NCBI GenBank assembly: GCA_016795565.1
Contig: JAEUGW010000042.1
Span: 1 to 54,683 of the forward strand
Direction of reading: 5' to 3'
Length of the DNA stretch: 54,683 bases
Origin: Opitutaceae bacterium
Lineage (GTDB): Bacteria; Verrucomicrobiota; Verrucomicrobiia; Opitutales; Opitutaceae
Position 1 is the stretch's first letter. The number at the start of each line of letters is the position of its first letter. Positions 41,683 to 50,253 of this stretch are shown here, piece after piece. The translations under genes were made by a program, and so were the position numbers. Below the pieces are notes generated by a model. It was not told the DNA's origin, made no database searches, and saw only the letters and a list, made by a program, of their open reading frames with translations.

Positions 41683-42396
41683 ATGAATCCCAGTCCCGTC
41701 ATCCTCATCACCGGTGCGTCGCAGGGCATCGGCGCGGCCATCGCCAAGACCTTCGCCGCGGAGGTGCCCGGCGCGCGCCTGGCGCTGGTCGCGCGCAACG
41801 AGAAGAACCTGCAGGCCGTGGCCGGCGAGTGCCTCAAGCTCGGCGCCACGGTCGAGATCTTCCCCTGCGACGTGAGCAGCGAGAAATCCGTGGCCAAGAC
41901 GGCCCGGATCGTGGCCAGTCACTTCGGCCCGGTGGACGTGCTCATCAACAACGCCGGGGCCTTCGCGATGGCGCCGTTCGCAAAGACGTCGCTTGCGATG
42001 TTCGACGACATGCTCGCCACGAACCTGCGCAGCGCGTTTCTCGTCACGCAGGCCTTTCTGCCCGCGATGGTGAAGCGCAAGCGCGGCGACATCTTCTTCA
42101 TGAGCTCGATTGCCGGGCTCGGCGCCTATCCGCAGGCGGCGGCCTATTGCGCGGCGAAGTTCGGCGTCACCGGCCTCGCCAAGGTGCTCCGCGCCGAGAC
42201 CAAGACCCAGGGCATCCGCGTCTGCTGCGTGCATCCCGGCGCCACCTGGTCGCCGTCGTGGGCCAAGAGCGGTGTGAAGCCGGCGCGCATCATGCCCGCC
42301 GAGGACATTGCCCGCGCCATCCTCGACGTCCACCGGCTCAGCCGCCGCACGGTCGTCGAGGAGATCGTGCTGCGCCCGCAGCTCGGCGATTTGTAG
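41683..42396 (+). CDS. Short-chain dehydrogenase/reductase
   Basis: A 237-residue classical SDR. The cofactor motif is ITGASQGIG (TGxxxGxG), followed by NNAGAFAM, the catalytic Ser in FFMSSIAGLG, and Tyr/Lys in YCAAKFGVTG (YxxxK). VHPGATWSPSW follows. The acidic/basic residue after the second strand (ARNEKNL) suggests NADP preference. Substrate unknown. ATG at 41683 was chosen because upstream codons come from an intergenic repeat that ends just before it. Confidence 0.9.
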   Translation: MNPSPVILITGASQGIGAAIAKTFAAEVPGARLALVARNEKNLQAVAGECLKLGATVEIFPCDVSSEKSVAKTARIVASHFGPVDVLINNAGAFAMAPFAKTSLAMFDDMLATNLRSAFLVTQAFLPAMVKRKRGDIFFMSSIAGLGAYPQAAAYCAAKFGVTGLAKVLRAETKTQGIRVCCVHPGATWSPSWAKSGVKPARIMPAEDIARAILDVHRLSRRTVVEEIVLRPQLGDL

Positions 42397-42439
42397 AGAC
42401 GGCTTGAAACCGGGCGACCCAGCCCGCACAAAGCAGCGC

Positions 42440-43126
42440 ATGTCGCTTCCGCGTCAGACTATCCTGGTGGTGGAGGACGAGGCCGCGATCGCCGAGACCA
42501 TCACCTACGCGCTGCAAACCGAGGGCTTTGCGCCGGTCTGGAAGACCACGGGGCGCGACGCGCTGGCCGTGCTTGCCGCGCAACCGGTCGCGCTCGTCGT
42601 GCTCGATGTCGGCCTGCCCGACAGGAGCGGCCTCGACGTCTGCCGCGAGCTGCGCAAGCGGCACACGGTGCCCGTGATTTTCCTGACGGCGCGCAGCGGC
42701 GAGGTGGACAAGATCGTCGGTCTCGAGCTCGGCGCCGACGATTACCTCGCCAAACCCTTCAGCCCGCGCGAGCTCACGGCCCGCATCCGCGCCGTGCTGC
42801 GCCGGAGCAACGGGACGGCGGCGGCCGGAGCCGCGCCGGCCGGCTGGCGGCATGACGAGGCGAAATGCCGCATCAGTTTCCGCGGGCAGTCGCTCGACCT
42901 GACCCGCAACGAATACCGCCTGCTCGCCGTGCTGCTGGCGGCACCCGGGCGGGTGTTCAGCCGCGACCAGCTGATGGCGGCGGCGTGGGACGACCCCGGC
43001 GCCGCGTTCGACCGCACGGTGGACGCGCACATCAAGACGCTTCGCGCCAAACTCCGCGCCGCCGCGCCGGACGCCGATCCGATCGTGACGCATCGAGGGA
43101 TGGGGTATTCGCTCCGGGAGGAGTGA
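42440..43126 (+). CDS. creB: OmpR-family response regulator, CreB-like
   Basis: A 228-residue regulator. The receiver domain has ILVVEDEAAIAET, phospho-acceptor Asp56 (LVVLDVGLPD), Thr/Lys in FLTARSG and LAKPFSPREL. The winged helix C-terminal domain ends RTVDAHIKTLRAKL and VTHRGMGYSLRE. The closest partner is the CreC-like kinase downstream, and the next gene is CreD-like, so the order creB-creC-creD fits. In E. coli CreB binds TTCAC-N6-TTCAC boxes; exactly such boxes precede the CreD-like gene here. A repeat of about 100 bases separates it from creC. Confidence 0.88.
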   Translation: MSLPRQTILVVEDEAAIAETITYALQTEGFAPVWKTTGRDALAVLAAQPVALVVLDVGLPDRSGLDVCRELRKRHTVPVIFLTARSGEVDKIVGLELGADDYLAKPFSPRELTARIRAVLRRSNGTAAAGAAPAGWRHDEAKCRISFRGQSLDLTRNEYRLLAVLLAAPGRVFSRDQLMAAAWDDPGAAFDRTVDAHIKTLRAKLRAAAPDADPIVTHRGMGYSLREE

Positions 43127-43204
43127 GACGATGCACGACAACAGATCATTTACGCCAAGGACGCGAGGGCAGCAAATCGCCAGAAAGGGTATTCAAACTT
43201 GGTT

Positions 43205-43302
43205 TGTCATTCTGAACGCAGTGAAGAATCCATCAGGATTTGGGTCGCTTCCCCTCGACAACGAATATCCATCTGGATTCTTCGCTGCGCTCAGAATGAC
43301 AA
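43205..43302. repeat. Palindromic repeat between creB and creC
   Basis: Starts GTCATTCTGAACGCAGTGAAG and ends TTCGCTGCGCTCAGAATGACA, so the ends pair as a long hairpin. It belongs to the same family as 37605-37688. The rest of 43127-43411 contains degenerate intergenic words and an extended -10-like TGGTATACT just before creC (43399-43407). Confidence 0.75.
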
Positions 43303-43411
43303 GTTTCGAGTATTTCAGGGTTTTTAAATTACACCCCGTGCGGTTGAACAGCAGGCATGCTTCGCAATCTTTGCCGCCGTGGTTTGGAGCGGGGTTGATG
43401 GTATACTCTCC

Positions 43412-44773
43412 ATGAGGATCCGCACCGCCATCTTCGGGGTGTATGTGGTGGCCTCGGCCGTGGGGTTCGTCGTGCTCATGGGTCTGGTGCTGCGCGATGT
43501 GCGTCTGCGCTATGTCGAGTCGATGCGCCGCACCCTGGGTGACACGGCGGCCTATCTCGCGGCCTATGCCGCGCCCGCCGCCGCGGGGGAGGATTGGGCT
43601 CGCAAGCTTGCCAGCCTGCCCCCGGGCACGGAGGTGCTCCGGGTCTTTGCCTGCGATGCCAACGACCGGGTCGTGTTCGACGCCGCCGGGCGGGACGTCG
43701 GACAGGCCTATGCCCGCGTGATGTTTGGTGGCGGCAAGAGCGCTTCGGAAAATTATTCGGTGCCGAACGTCGCGATCGTGAACAACGAGCTGCGGGTCTT
43801 CGCCCCGGTCCGGCTCAACGGTGTCCTGCTCGGCTGGGTGGGCGTCGGCCGGCCGCTGGCGACGGTGAACGAGGGCATCAGCGCCGCCCGCTGGCGGTTG
43901 GTCGGGATGACGGGGGCCATCGCGCTGGTGATGGTCGTGGCCGGGTGGTGGATATCCGCGCGCCTGACCCGATCCTTGGAGCGACTGACGCTCTATGCCC
44001 GGCAGGTCCGCGACGGACGCGTGCCGCCGCCACCCCGGTCACGGGCGAAGGAGATTGCGGAGCTCAGCACGGCCTTTGAGGAGATGCGCGACGCGCTGGA
44101 GGGCCGCCAGCACGCCGAGCGCTACACGCAGGCCCTTGCACACGAGGTGAAGGCGCCGCTCGCCGCGATCCGCGGCGCCGCGGAACTGATGGACGAGACC
44201 ATGCCGCCGGAGCAGAGGGCGAAATTCCTCGGCAACATTCGCAGCGAGGCGGCGCGCATCCAGCAGATTATTGACCGGTTGCTGGAGCTGTCGTCGCTGG
44301 AGGCCCGCAAGGCGCTGGGGCAGACCGAAGCCATCGACGCGGCCAAGCTCACGGCGGAGGCGGTCGCGGCGCTGCGGCCCGCCTGCGAGGCGGCCCGGGT
44401 GACACTGAGCGTTGAAGCGGCTGCCGCCACCCTGCGGGGCGAGCGCGTGCTGTTGCGCGAGGCGCTGGTCAACCTGCTGCAGAACGCGCTGGATTTTTCG
44501 CCGGCCGGTGGCGCGGTGACGCTGCGCTGCGCGGCGGAAGCCGGGCGCATCAGCTTCACGGTCGAGGACAGCGGCCCCGGCGTGCCGGATTATGCGCTGC
44601 CGCGGGTGTTCGAGCGGTTTTATTCGCTGCCGCGGCCCGGCACGGAGCGGAAGAGCACGGGCCTCGGGCTGGCGCTGGTGCGCGAGATCGCCCACCTGCA
44701 CGGCGGCGACGCCACTCTCGCCAACCGGCCCGAAGGCGGCGCGCGCGCGATGGTTTGGCTTCCGGCAGGCTGA
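43412..44773 (+). CDS. creC: CreC-like sensor histidine kinase
   Basis: A 453-residue membrane kinase. TM1 (AIFGVYVVASAVGFVVLMGLV), a periplasmic sensor region (about 30-170), TM2 (GAIALVMVVAGWWI), HAMP-like linker, HisKA with His244 in ALAHEVKAPLAAIRGAAEL, N box NLLQNALDFSP, G1 DSGPGVPD and G2 TGLGLALVREIAHLHGG. AHEVKAPLAAIRGAAELM is a strong match to CreC. ATG at 43412 is only four bases after a TATACT-like element, so the message may be leaderless. CreC responds to fermentative or peptidoglycan-related stress in enterics; the signal here is unknown. Confidence 0.88.
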   Translation: MRIRTAIFGVYVVASAVGFVVLMGLVLRDVRLRYVESMRRTLGDTAAYLAAYAAPAAAGEDWARKLASLPPGTEVLRVFACDANDRVVFDAAGRDVGQAYARVMFGGGKSASENYSVPNVAIVNNELRVFAPVRLNGVLLGWVGVGRPLATVNEGISAARWRLVGMTGAIALVMVVAGWWISARLTRSLERLTLYARQVRDGRVPPPPRSRAKEIAELSTAFEEMRDALEGRQHAERYTQALAHEVKAPLAAIRGAAELMDETMPPEQRAKFLGNIRSEAARIQQIIDRLLELSSLEARKALGQTEAIDAAKLTAEAVAALRPACEAARVTLSVEAAAATLRGERVLLREALVNLLQNALDFSPAGGAVTLRCAAEAGRISFTVEDSGPGVPDYALPRVFERFYSLPRPGTERKSTGLGLALVREIAHLHGGDATLANRPEGGARAMVWLPAG

Positions 44774-44785
44774 GAGTCCCGGCCC

Positions 44786-44810
44786 GTTGGTCGTCTAATA
44801 GATGACCAAC
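44786..44810 (+). other. Stop-codon-proximal hairpin, TAATA-loop family, copy 2
   Basis: Arms GTTGGTCGTC and GATGACCAAC around TAATA, 12 bases after the creC stop. Compared with copy 1 on the minus strand, an A-T pair in the stem is replaced by C-G, a compensatory change. Outer bases CCC and CCGGGCC also match. Confidence 0.7.
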
Positions 44811-44834
44811 CTCCGGGCCTGATTTCCGCTCGTT

Positions 44835-44861
44835 TTCACGGACACTTCACACGGGCTTCAC
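44835..44861 (+). promoter_or_regulatory. Triple TTCAC cre-tag upstream of creD
   Basis: Three TTCAC pentamers start at 44835, 44846 and 44857, each separated by six bases. This matches the E. coli CreB binding site (TTCAC-N6-TTCAC) with one additional half-site. It ends 21 bases before the chosen creD start. Confidence 0.85.
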
Positions 44862-44882
44862 ATGGGCCGGGCAGGATGGGGC

Positions 44883-45569
44883 ATGGAAATCGTCCAGCCT
44901 CCTGTCATTCATCAGACGGCGCCGACTGCAAATCGGCGCCACACTGTTACGCTAAAACTGCTGTTCATCGCCGCGCTGGTGCTGTTGCTCCAGTTGCCGC
45001 TTGGCCTCGTCAACAGTCTGCGGCAGGAGCGCGCCGGCAACCGCGAGGCGGCCCATGCGCGGCAGATCGGGGAGACGATCGTGGCGCCGGGCTACAATCC
45101 CGCCGTCGCGGCGGCCGAGGGATACCGGATGGTTGAGCGTTCGCTCAAGCACAGCGTGCTGGTGCTGACGCTGGTGTTCGCGGCGTTCTTCCTGTTTGAG
45201 ACGCTCGCCGGGTTGAAGCTGCACGCCGTGCACTACGGGCTGGTGGGGGCGGCGCTGTGCTTGTTCTACCTGGCGCTGCTGGCACTCGGTGAGGTGCTGC
45301 CACCCGGGCAGGCCTATGTCGGTGCGGCAGTGGCGTCGTCGGTGCTCATCGTGGGTTACAGCATCTCGGTCCTGCGGAGCTACGCTCGCGCGGGCACGAT
45401 AGCCGCGCTGCTGGCCGGCGAGCACAGCGTGCTCTACGTGGTGCTGCGGATGGAGGATTACGCCCTGCTCGCGGGCACGGCATCGCTCTTCGTCGTGCTG
45501 GCCGGCATCATGTTCTTCACCCGCAACGTGGACTGGTTCGCGCAGGAAACGGGCGCGAAGCCAGCGTGA
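44883..45569 (+). CDS. creD: Miniature CreD-like inner-membrane protein
   Basis: A 228-residue membrane protein matching CreD, but lacking its large periplasmic domain. After TM1 (LLFIAALVLLLQLPLGLVNS) and RQERAGNREAA, normal CreD has about 230 further periplasmic residues; here only about 35 separate it from YRMVERSLKHS, the start of TM2. TM2-TM6 are typical: FLFETLAGLKLHAVHYGLVG, LFYLALLALGEV, LRMEDYALLAGTASLF, FFTRNVDWFAQE. It is 105 bases from creC with a triple cre-tag ahead. Start could be ATG 44862 or 44883; an 8-base-arm hairpin (GGCGCCGA/TCGGCGCC, 44918-44940) overlaps the early codons, and a later start cannot be excluded. Confidence 0.8.
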   Translation: MEIVQPPVIHQTAPTANRRHTVTLKLLFIAALVLLLQLPLGLVNSLRQERAGNREAAHARQIGETIVAPGYNPAVAAAEGYRMVERSLKHSVLVLTLVFAAFFLFETLAGLKLHAVHYGLVGAALCLFYLALLALGEVLPPGQAYVGAAVASSVLIVGYSISVLRSYARAGTIAALLAGEHSVLYVVLRMEDYALLAGTASLFVVLAGIMFFTRNVDWFAQETGAKPA

Positions 45570-45693
45570 CATTCCCAAACCGTTTCACGCAAAGTCGCGG
45601 AGCCGCGAAGAAATCGCCAGGGCCGGTGCTCTCAAAAAGCGCCGGTCCCGGGCGGTTCAGGGCAAGTGCACGAGTTTCAAGATCGCGACACGA

Positions 45694-45965
45694 CTAAGTA
45701 GCCGTCATGGCCCAAAGGCCAGTGACTATGCAGATGAGAGCAAAACCAATGAAGCTATACTTTACCAATCTTGCGCCTCCATAGTGGAAGAGCGCTGAAA
45801 ACAATAAGCTCAGTAGAAAAAGGCGAGACAGCACACATTTCCTATCCACTTTTTCCATCTTTGATCCCGATAAAATTCATCATGCCCGAGAGCAAACCAG
45901 AGAAGGTAAATACCCGGGATCAGCAGTATCAGCCCAATCACCAAGTTATCCAAACTATCATCCAT
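45694..45965 (-). pseudogene. Low-GC small membrane protein with -1 frameshift, downstream of ruvB
   Basis: On the minus strand, an ATG at 45965 (two bases after the ruvB stop) starts MDDSLDNLVIGLILLIPGI and continues through WFALGHDEFYRD to a stop at 45810-45812 (51 residues). Reading the -1 frame from the GCCTTTTTC run continues FLLSLLFSALFHYGG and later FIGFALICIVTGLWAM to a stop at 45694-45696, giving about 90 residues with two or three hydrophobic helices. The stretch is AT-rich compared with its neighbours, which suggests recent transfer. A T-homopolymer error, decay or slippage would all explain the break. No family recognised. The rest of 45570-45693 contains only degenerate repeat words. 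Confidence 0.5.
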
Positions 45966-45967
45966 TA

Positions 45968-47008
<1,041 letters not shown>

Positions 47009-47032
47009 CAGAAAATAAATATGGAAATCAGG

Positions 47033-47083
47033 AACTCAGGAATGAGGGAGGAAACGGTTCGTTCCTGATTTCCTGAGTTCCAG
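47033..47083. repeat. Inverted repeat of CAGGAACTCAGGAA words
   Basis: AATCAGGAACTCAGGAA on one side and TTCCTGATTTCCTGAGTTCC on the other form an imperfect inverted repeat in the 86-base gap between ruvB and murA. Confidence 0.6.
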
Positions 47084-47094
47084 ATGGATCGGTT

Positions 47095-48384
47095 TCATTT
47101 CCATTCAACCGAGGCGCCGAGGCTGCGGAGATTTTCGACGAAGTTGGGGTGGGCGCGCCGGATGGTGTCGGCGTTCTTGACCACGGATTTGCCCGGGATG
47201 CTGGCGGCGACCATGTAGAGGGCGACGGCGGCGCGGATGATGTAGGGGGCCTCGGCCACGGCCGGGCGCAGCGGCTTGGCGCCGAAGACCGTGATGCGGT
47301 GCGGGTCGCTGACGACGATGTGGGCGCCGAACTTGGACAGCTCGGACATCCAGGTGAAGCCGCCCTCGTAAACCTTGTTCCAGAACATCACCGTGCCCTC
47401 GGCGCGGACGGCCAGGGCGATCATGACCGGCAGGAGGTCCACCGGGAAATACGGCCACGGCGCGGCCTCGATCTTCGGGAGCAGGTTCGAGGTGAAGGGC
47501 TCGGTGACGACGAGCTTCTGCCGCTTGCGGACGATGGCGGTGTCGCCCTCGTAGTCGATCTTGACGCCCAGCTTGGCGAAGGAGCGGTTGATGAGGTCGA
47601 AGTGGTGGGGCAGGGAATTTTTCACGCGCACCTCGCCGCCGGTGATGGCGCCGAGCGCGAGGAAGGTGACGATCTCGTGGTGGTCGGTGTTGATGGTGAA
47701 CACGCCGCCCTTGAGCTTGGCGACGCCGGTGACGGTGAGCTGGCTGGTGCCGAGGCCGGTGATCTTCGCGCCCATGCCGGCGAGCACGGCGCAGAGGTCC
47801 TGCACGTGCGGCTCGCTGGCGGCGTTGAGGAGGACGGACTCGCCCTCGGCGAGCACGGCGGCCATGACGAAGTTCTCGGTGGCGGTGACGGACATGTAGT
47901 CCGGCCAGTGACGGGCGCCGCGGAAGCGGCCCTTGAGCGACATCTTCAGGTCGCCGTTGTGGGTGATCTTTGCGCCGAGCTTTTCGAGGATCTCAAGGTG
48001 CGGGTCGAGCTCGCGGATGCCGAGGGAGCAGCCCTTGGCGTTGGTCGGCAGCGTGATCTTTTTCATGCGCTGCAGGAGCGGCGCGAAGAGGAGGACGGAC
48101 GAGCGCATGCCCGCGGGGAGCTCGCCGTTGAGGCGGCCGGCGTCGAAGCCCGAGTGGTCGAGCGTGAGGGTGCCGGCGGCGCGGTCCCAGGCGACGGCCG
48201 AGCCCTGCTCGGTGAAGAAGGTGACGAGCTTCTCGACGTCGGTGATGTGCGGGACGTTGCGGAGGACGACCTTGGCGTCGGTGAGCAGCGTCGCGCAGAG
48301 GATGGGCAGGACGGAGTTCTTGTTGCCCGACGGCGTGATGGTGCCGCTCAGGGGTTTGCCGCCGTGGATGATGAGATCGGACAT
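47095..48384 (-). CDS. murA: UDP-N-acetylglucosamine 1-carboxyvinyltransferase (MurA type)
   Basis: A 429-residue enzyme of the EPSP-synthase fold, catalysing the first committed step of peptidoglycan synthesis (enolpyruvyl transfer to UDP-GlcNAc). SGNKNSVLPIL (Lys22, Asn23) and the catalytic-loop Cys119 in NAKGCSLGIRELDPH are conserved, as is TENFVMAAVLAEG. The loop differs from the common GGCxIGxRPVDLH, so this is a divergent MurA and possibly the second paralogue, although the active-site Cys (fosfomycin target) is present. ATG at 48384 gives the standard N-terminus; the longer ORF reads into a repeat. Confidence 0.9.
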   Translation of the reverse strand: MSDLIIHGGKPLSGTITPSGNKNSVLPILCATLLTDAKVVLRNVPHITDVEKLVTFFTEQGSAVAWDRAAGTLTLDHSGFDAGRLNGELPAGMRSSVLLFAPLLQRMKKITLPTNAKGCSLGIRELDPHLEILEKLGAKITHNGDLKMSLKGRFRGARHWPDYMSVTATENFVMAAVLAEGESVLLNAASEPHVQDLCAVLAGMGAKITGLGTSQLTVTGVAKLKGGVFTINTDHHEIVTFLALGAITGGEVRVKNSLPHHFDLINRSFAKLGVKIDYEGDTAIVRKRQKLVVTEPFTSNLLPKIEAAPWPYFPVDLLPVMIALAVRAEGTVMFWNKVYEGGFTWMSELSKFGAHIVVSDPHRITVFGAKPLRPAVAEAPYIIRAAVALYMVAASIPGKSVVKNADTIRRAHPNFVENLRSLGASVEWK

Positions 48385-48433
48385 CGCGGAAGTGAGAGGG
48401 AAAGTGAAAGGGAGGGGTGGCGCCGAAACCCTA

Positions 48434-48503
48434 GTCATCGCGAGCGGTGCAACCGCGTGGCGATCCAGCTGGATTGCTTCGTCGCTTCGCTTCTCGCAAT
48501 GAC
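48434..48503. repeat. Palindromic repeat (CATCGCGAG...CAATGAC type), second copy
   Basis: Starts GTCATCGCGAGCGG and ends CTTCTCGCAATGAC with CGATCCAGCTGGAT in the middle, matching the copy at 2596-2699. It lies upstream of murA. Confidence 0.75.
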
Positions 48504-48510
48504 AGGAAAA

Positions 48511-48541
48511 GAAAAAAGGCGTCCGCGGGAGCGGACGCCTT
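48511..48541 (-). terminator. Rho-independent terminator of the RG-rich protein gene
   Basis: Minus strand: 11-base stem AAGGCGTCCGC with GCGGACGCCTT, 4-base loop, followed by a T6 run. It lies 43 bases after the stop of the RG-rich gene. Confidence 0.88.
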
Positions 48542-48583
48542 GAAGTGATTCGCGCGGGGCGCGCGGAGCAAGAGTGAAGTGGC

Positions 48584-49516
48584 TCAGACGCCGCCCTGGC
48601 TGCTGCCCTCGGAGCGATAACCGCCGCCGCTGCGACCACGACCGCCGCGGCTGCGACCACGGCCGCCTTCGCCGCCGCCTTGATAGCCGCCGCCCGAGCC
48701 GCCGCGATTGCGGCCGCCCCGGTGACGACGCTGGCCGCCGCCCTCGCGGCGATGTTCGCCGTTGGCTGCGGGGGCCGGGGCAGCCTCCGCCGAAGCGGAA
48801 CCTCCGAAGAGGGATTTCAGCCAGCCGAAGAAGCCGCCGGACTGGGCCGGGACTTCGGCGGAGGCCGCCATGGCGCGCTCGGGCGAGCCGTGGGCAGGAC
48901 GCTCGGAACGCTCCGGGCGCTCGCTGCGCTCGCGCGGGGCGCCGCCCCAGTTGCGCGGGGTCGGCACGTAGGTGTGGCCCGGGCGCACGTAGAGGAACTG
49001 CGGGGGAATCGAATCGACGTCCACGGGCTCGTCGGCCGGACGCTCGGCGCGCTCCTCACGGCGCGGGCGCTCGCTGCGGGCGGGCTTGAAACCCTCGCTC
49101 TCCCAAGTCTGGGCGGGCGCGGTCTTCTGCTGGGCCGGCTCGAGGATGTTCAGCTCAGCCGGCTCATCGTTTTGGACGGGAGCGGCATCCGCGACGGGCG
49201 CGGAGTATTCGCGGACCGGGGCGGGGGTGATGACAACCGGAGCCGGTTCGAAGGGCTTCGGGGCGGGGACGGACGCGGCCGGCGTTTCGGCCGGGGCGAA
49301 CGGGTTCTGGTATTCACGCGGAGCGTTGACGACTTCGATGGCGGTCGGCGTGTAGTCAGGGGAAGCCGCGGTGGAGGCGGCGGGACCGGCGGCGGGACGT
49401 TTACCGCGGGCGAGGCCGGAGCCGCGGGTGGAGCCGAAGGAGGGGAACGCGGCGTCTGGCGCCGGGGTGGTCGCGGTGGCTTCGGCAGGAGCACCGGACG
49501 ATTCTGTGGAGGACAT
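48584..49516 (-). CDS. Disordered Arg/Gly-rich protein, possible nucleic-acid binder
   Basis: A 310-residue protein of low complexity. The N-terminal two-thirds is rich in Pro, Ala, Glu (about 1-130) and Arg/Glu (SERPRREERAERPADE); a short conserved-looking core is IPPQFLYVRPGHTYVPTPRNWGG; then GGFFGWLKSLFGG, and a C-terminal tail of RGG-type repeats (GGRNRGGSGGGYQGGG, GGRGRSRGGRGRSGGG). RGG tails usually bind RNA. I do not recognise a named family. A strong terminator follows. ATG at 49516 is the only sensible start. Confidence 0.75.
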   Translation of the reverse strand: MSSTESSGAPAEATATTPAPDAAFPSFGSTRGSGLARGKRPAAGPAASTAASPDYTPTAIEVVNAPREYQNPFAPAETPAASVPAPKPFEPAPVVITPAPVREYSAPVADAAPVQNDEPAELNILEPAQQKTAPAQTWESEGFKPARSERPRREERAERPADEPVDVDSIPPQFLYVRPGHTYVPTPRNWGGAPRERSERPERSERPAHGSPERAMAASAEVPAQSGGFFGWLKSLFGGSASAEAAPAPAANGEHRREGGGQRRHRGGRNRGGSGGGYQGGGEGGRGRSRGGRGRSGGGYRSEGSSQGGV

Positions 49517-49736
49517 GTCTAGCTATGTTGTTGGTTGAAAGCGCCTGCCAAAAAATTGGTGGCGCGGGTAGGGATGCCAGCCGGAGCTCGGGAATCGTGC
49601 TCAACCCCTCGATTTCGCTCGGGGCAGACAGCGGCAATAACGGGCGAACGTCGGTTATTCACCCGGACAGGGCAACTTAAATTTCCCGGGTGCCGGAGCT
49701 TGCCAGCCGCCGGAGGGGCTCCCACGCTCCCCGGCC

Positions 49737-50108
49737 ATGGACAAACTCGAGGAGATCTTTCGTATGCAAGATGCGCTGAATAAGCGCATTGGAGTAAATC
49801 TGCCCCCGCCGACCGACGAGGAGAAGGCGAAGTGGATTCTTAATTATACCCGGGCCATGCAACAGGAGACGGCCGAGCTGATCGACAGCGTCCCCTGGAA
49901 GTGGTGGGCCAAATACCAGAAGTTCGACGAGCAGAACGCCAAGGTCGAGGTGGTGGACCTTTTCCACTTTCTGGTGTCGCTCGCGCAGACCCTCGGCATG
50001 ACGCCGGACGATGTTTACCAGGCCTACCTGAAGAAGAACGCCGTGAACCACCAGCGGCAGGAAAGCGGCTACGTGAAGAAGGACGAGACGGACTCGAAGC
50101 ATATCTGA
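49737..50108 (+). CDS. dUTPase, dimeric (all-alpha) family
   Basis: A 123-residue protein of the all-alpha dimeric dUTPase/MazG-like superfamily. It begins MDKLEEIFRMQDALNKRIGV and has metal-binding Glu/Asp helices in QQETAELIDSVPWKWW and KVEVVDLFHFLVSLAQ, ending KKNAVNHQRQESGY. This pattern is that of dimeric dUTP diphosphatases, which cleave dUTP to dUMP and keep uracil out of DNA. It is shorter than phage or Campylobacter versions. ATG at 49737. The 220 bases before it (49517-49736) show no gene. Confidence 0.88.
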   Translation: MDKLEEIFRMQDALNKRIGVNLPPPTDEEKAKWILNYTRAMQQETAELIDSVPWKWWAKYQKFDEQNAKVEVVDLFHFLVSLAQTLGMTPDDVYQAYLKKNAVNHQRQESGYVKKDETDSKHI

Positions 50109-50125
50109 CCGGCGCGTTGCGCCGG

Positions 50126-50253
50126 GAAAGCTCCAACATCCAAGCGCCAAGCTCCAGAGAAACTCCAAGGGTCAAACTTGGAAATCAATGGACGCAGGCT
50201 GCTGTTTGATCGTTGGTTTTTCAATGGAGCTTGGAGGGTGGAGCTTGGAACTT
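50126..50253. repeat. Inverted AGCTCCAAG-family repeat, copy 2
   Basis: Left words AAGCTCCAACATCCAAGC and CCAAGCTCCAGAGAAACTCC, right words TGGAGCTTGGAGGGTGGAG, with AAACTTGGAAATC in the centre. It lies between the dUTPase and thioesterase genes and holds no ORF. Confidence 0.72.
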
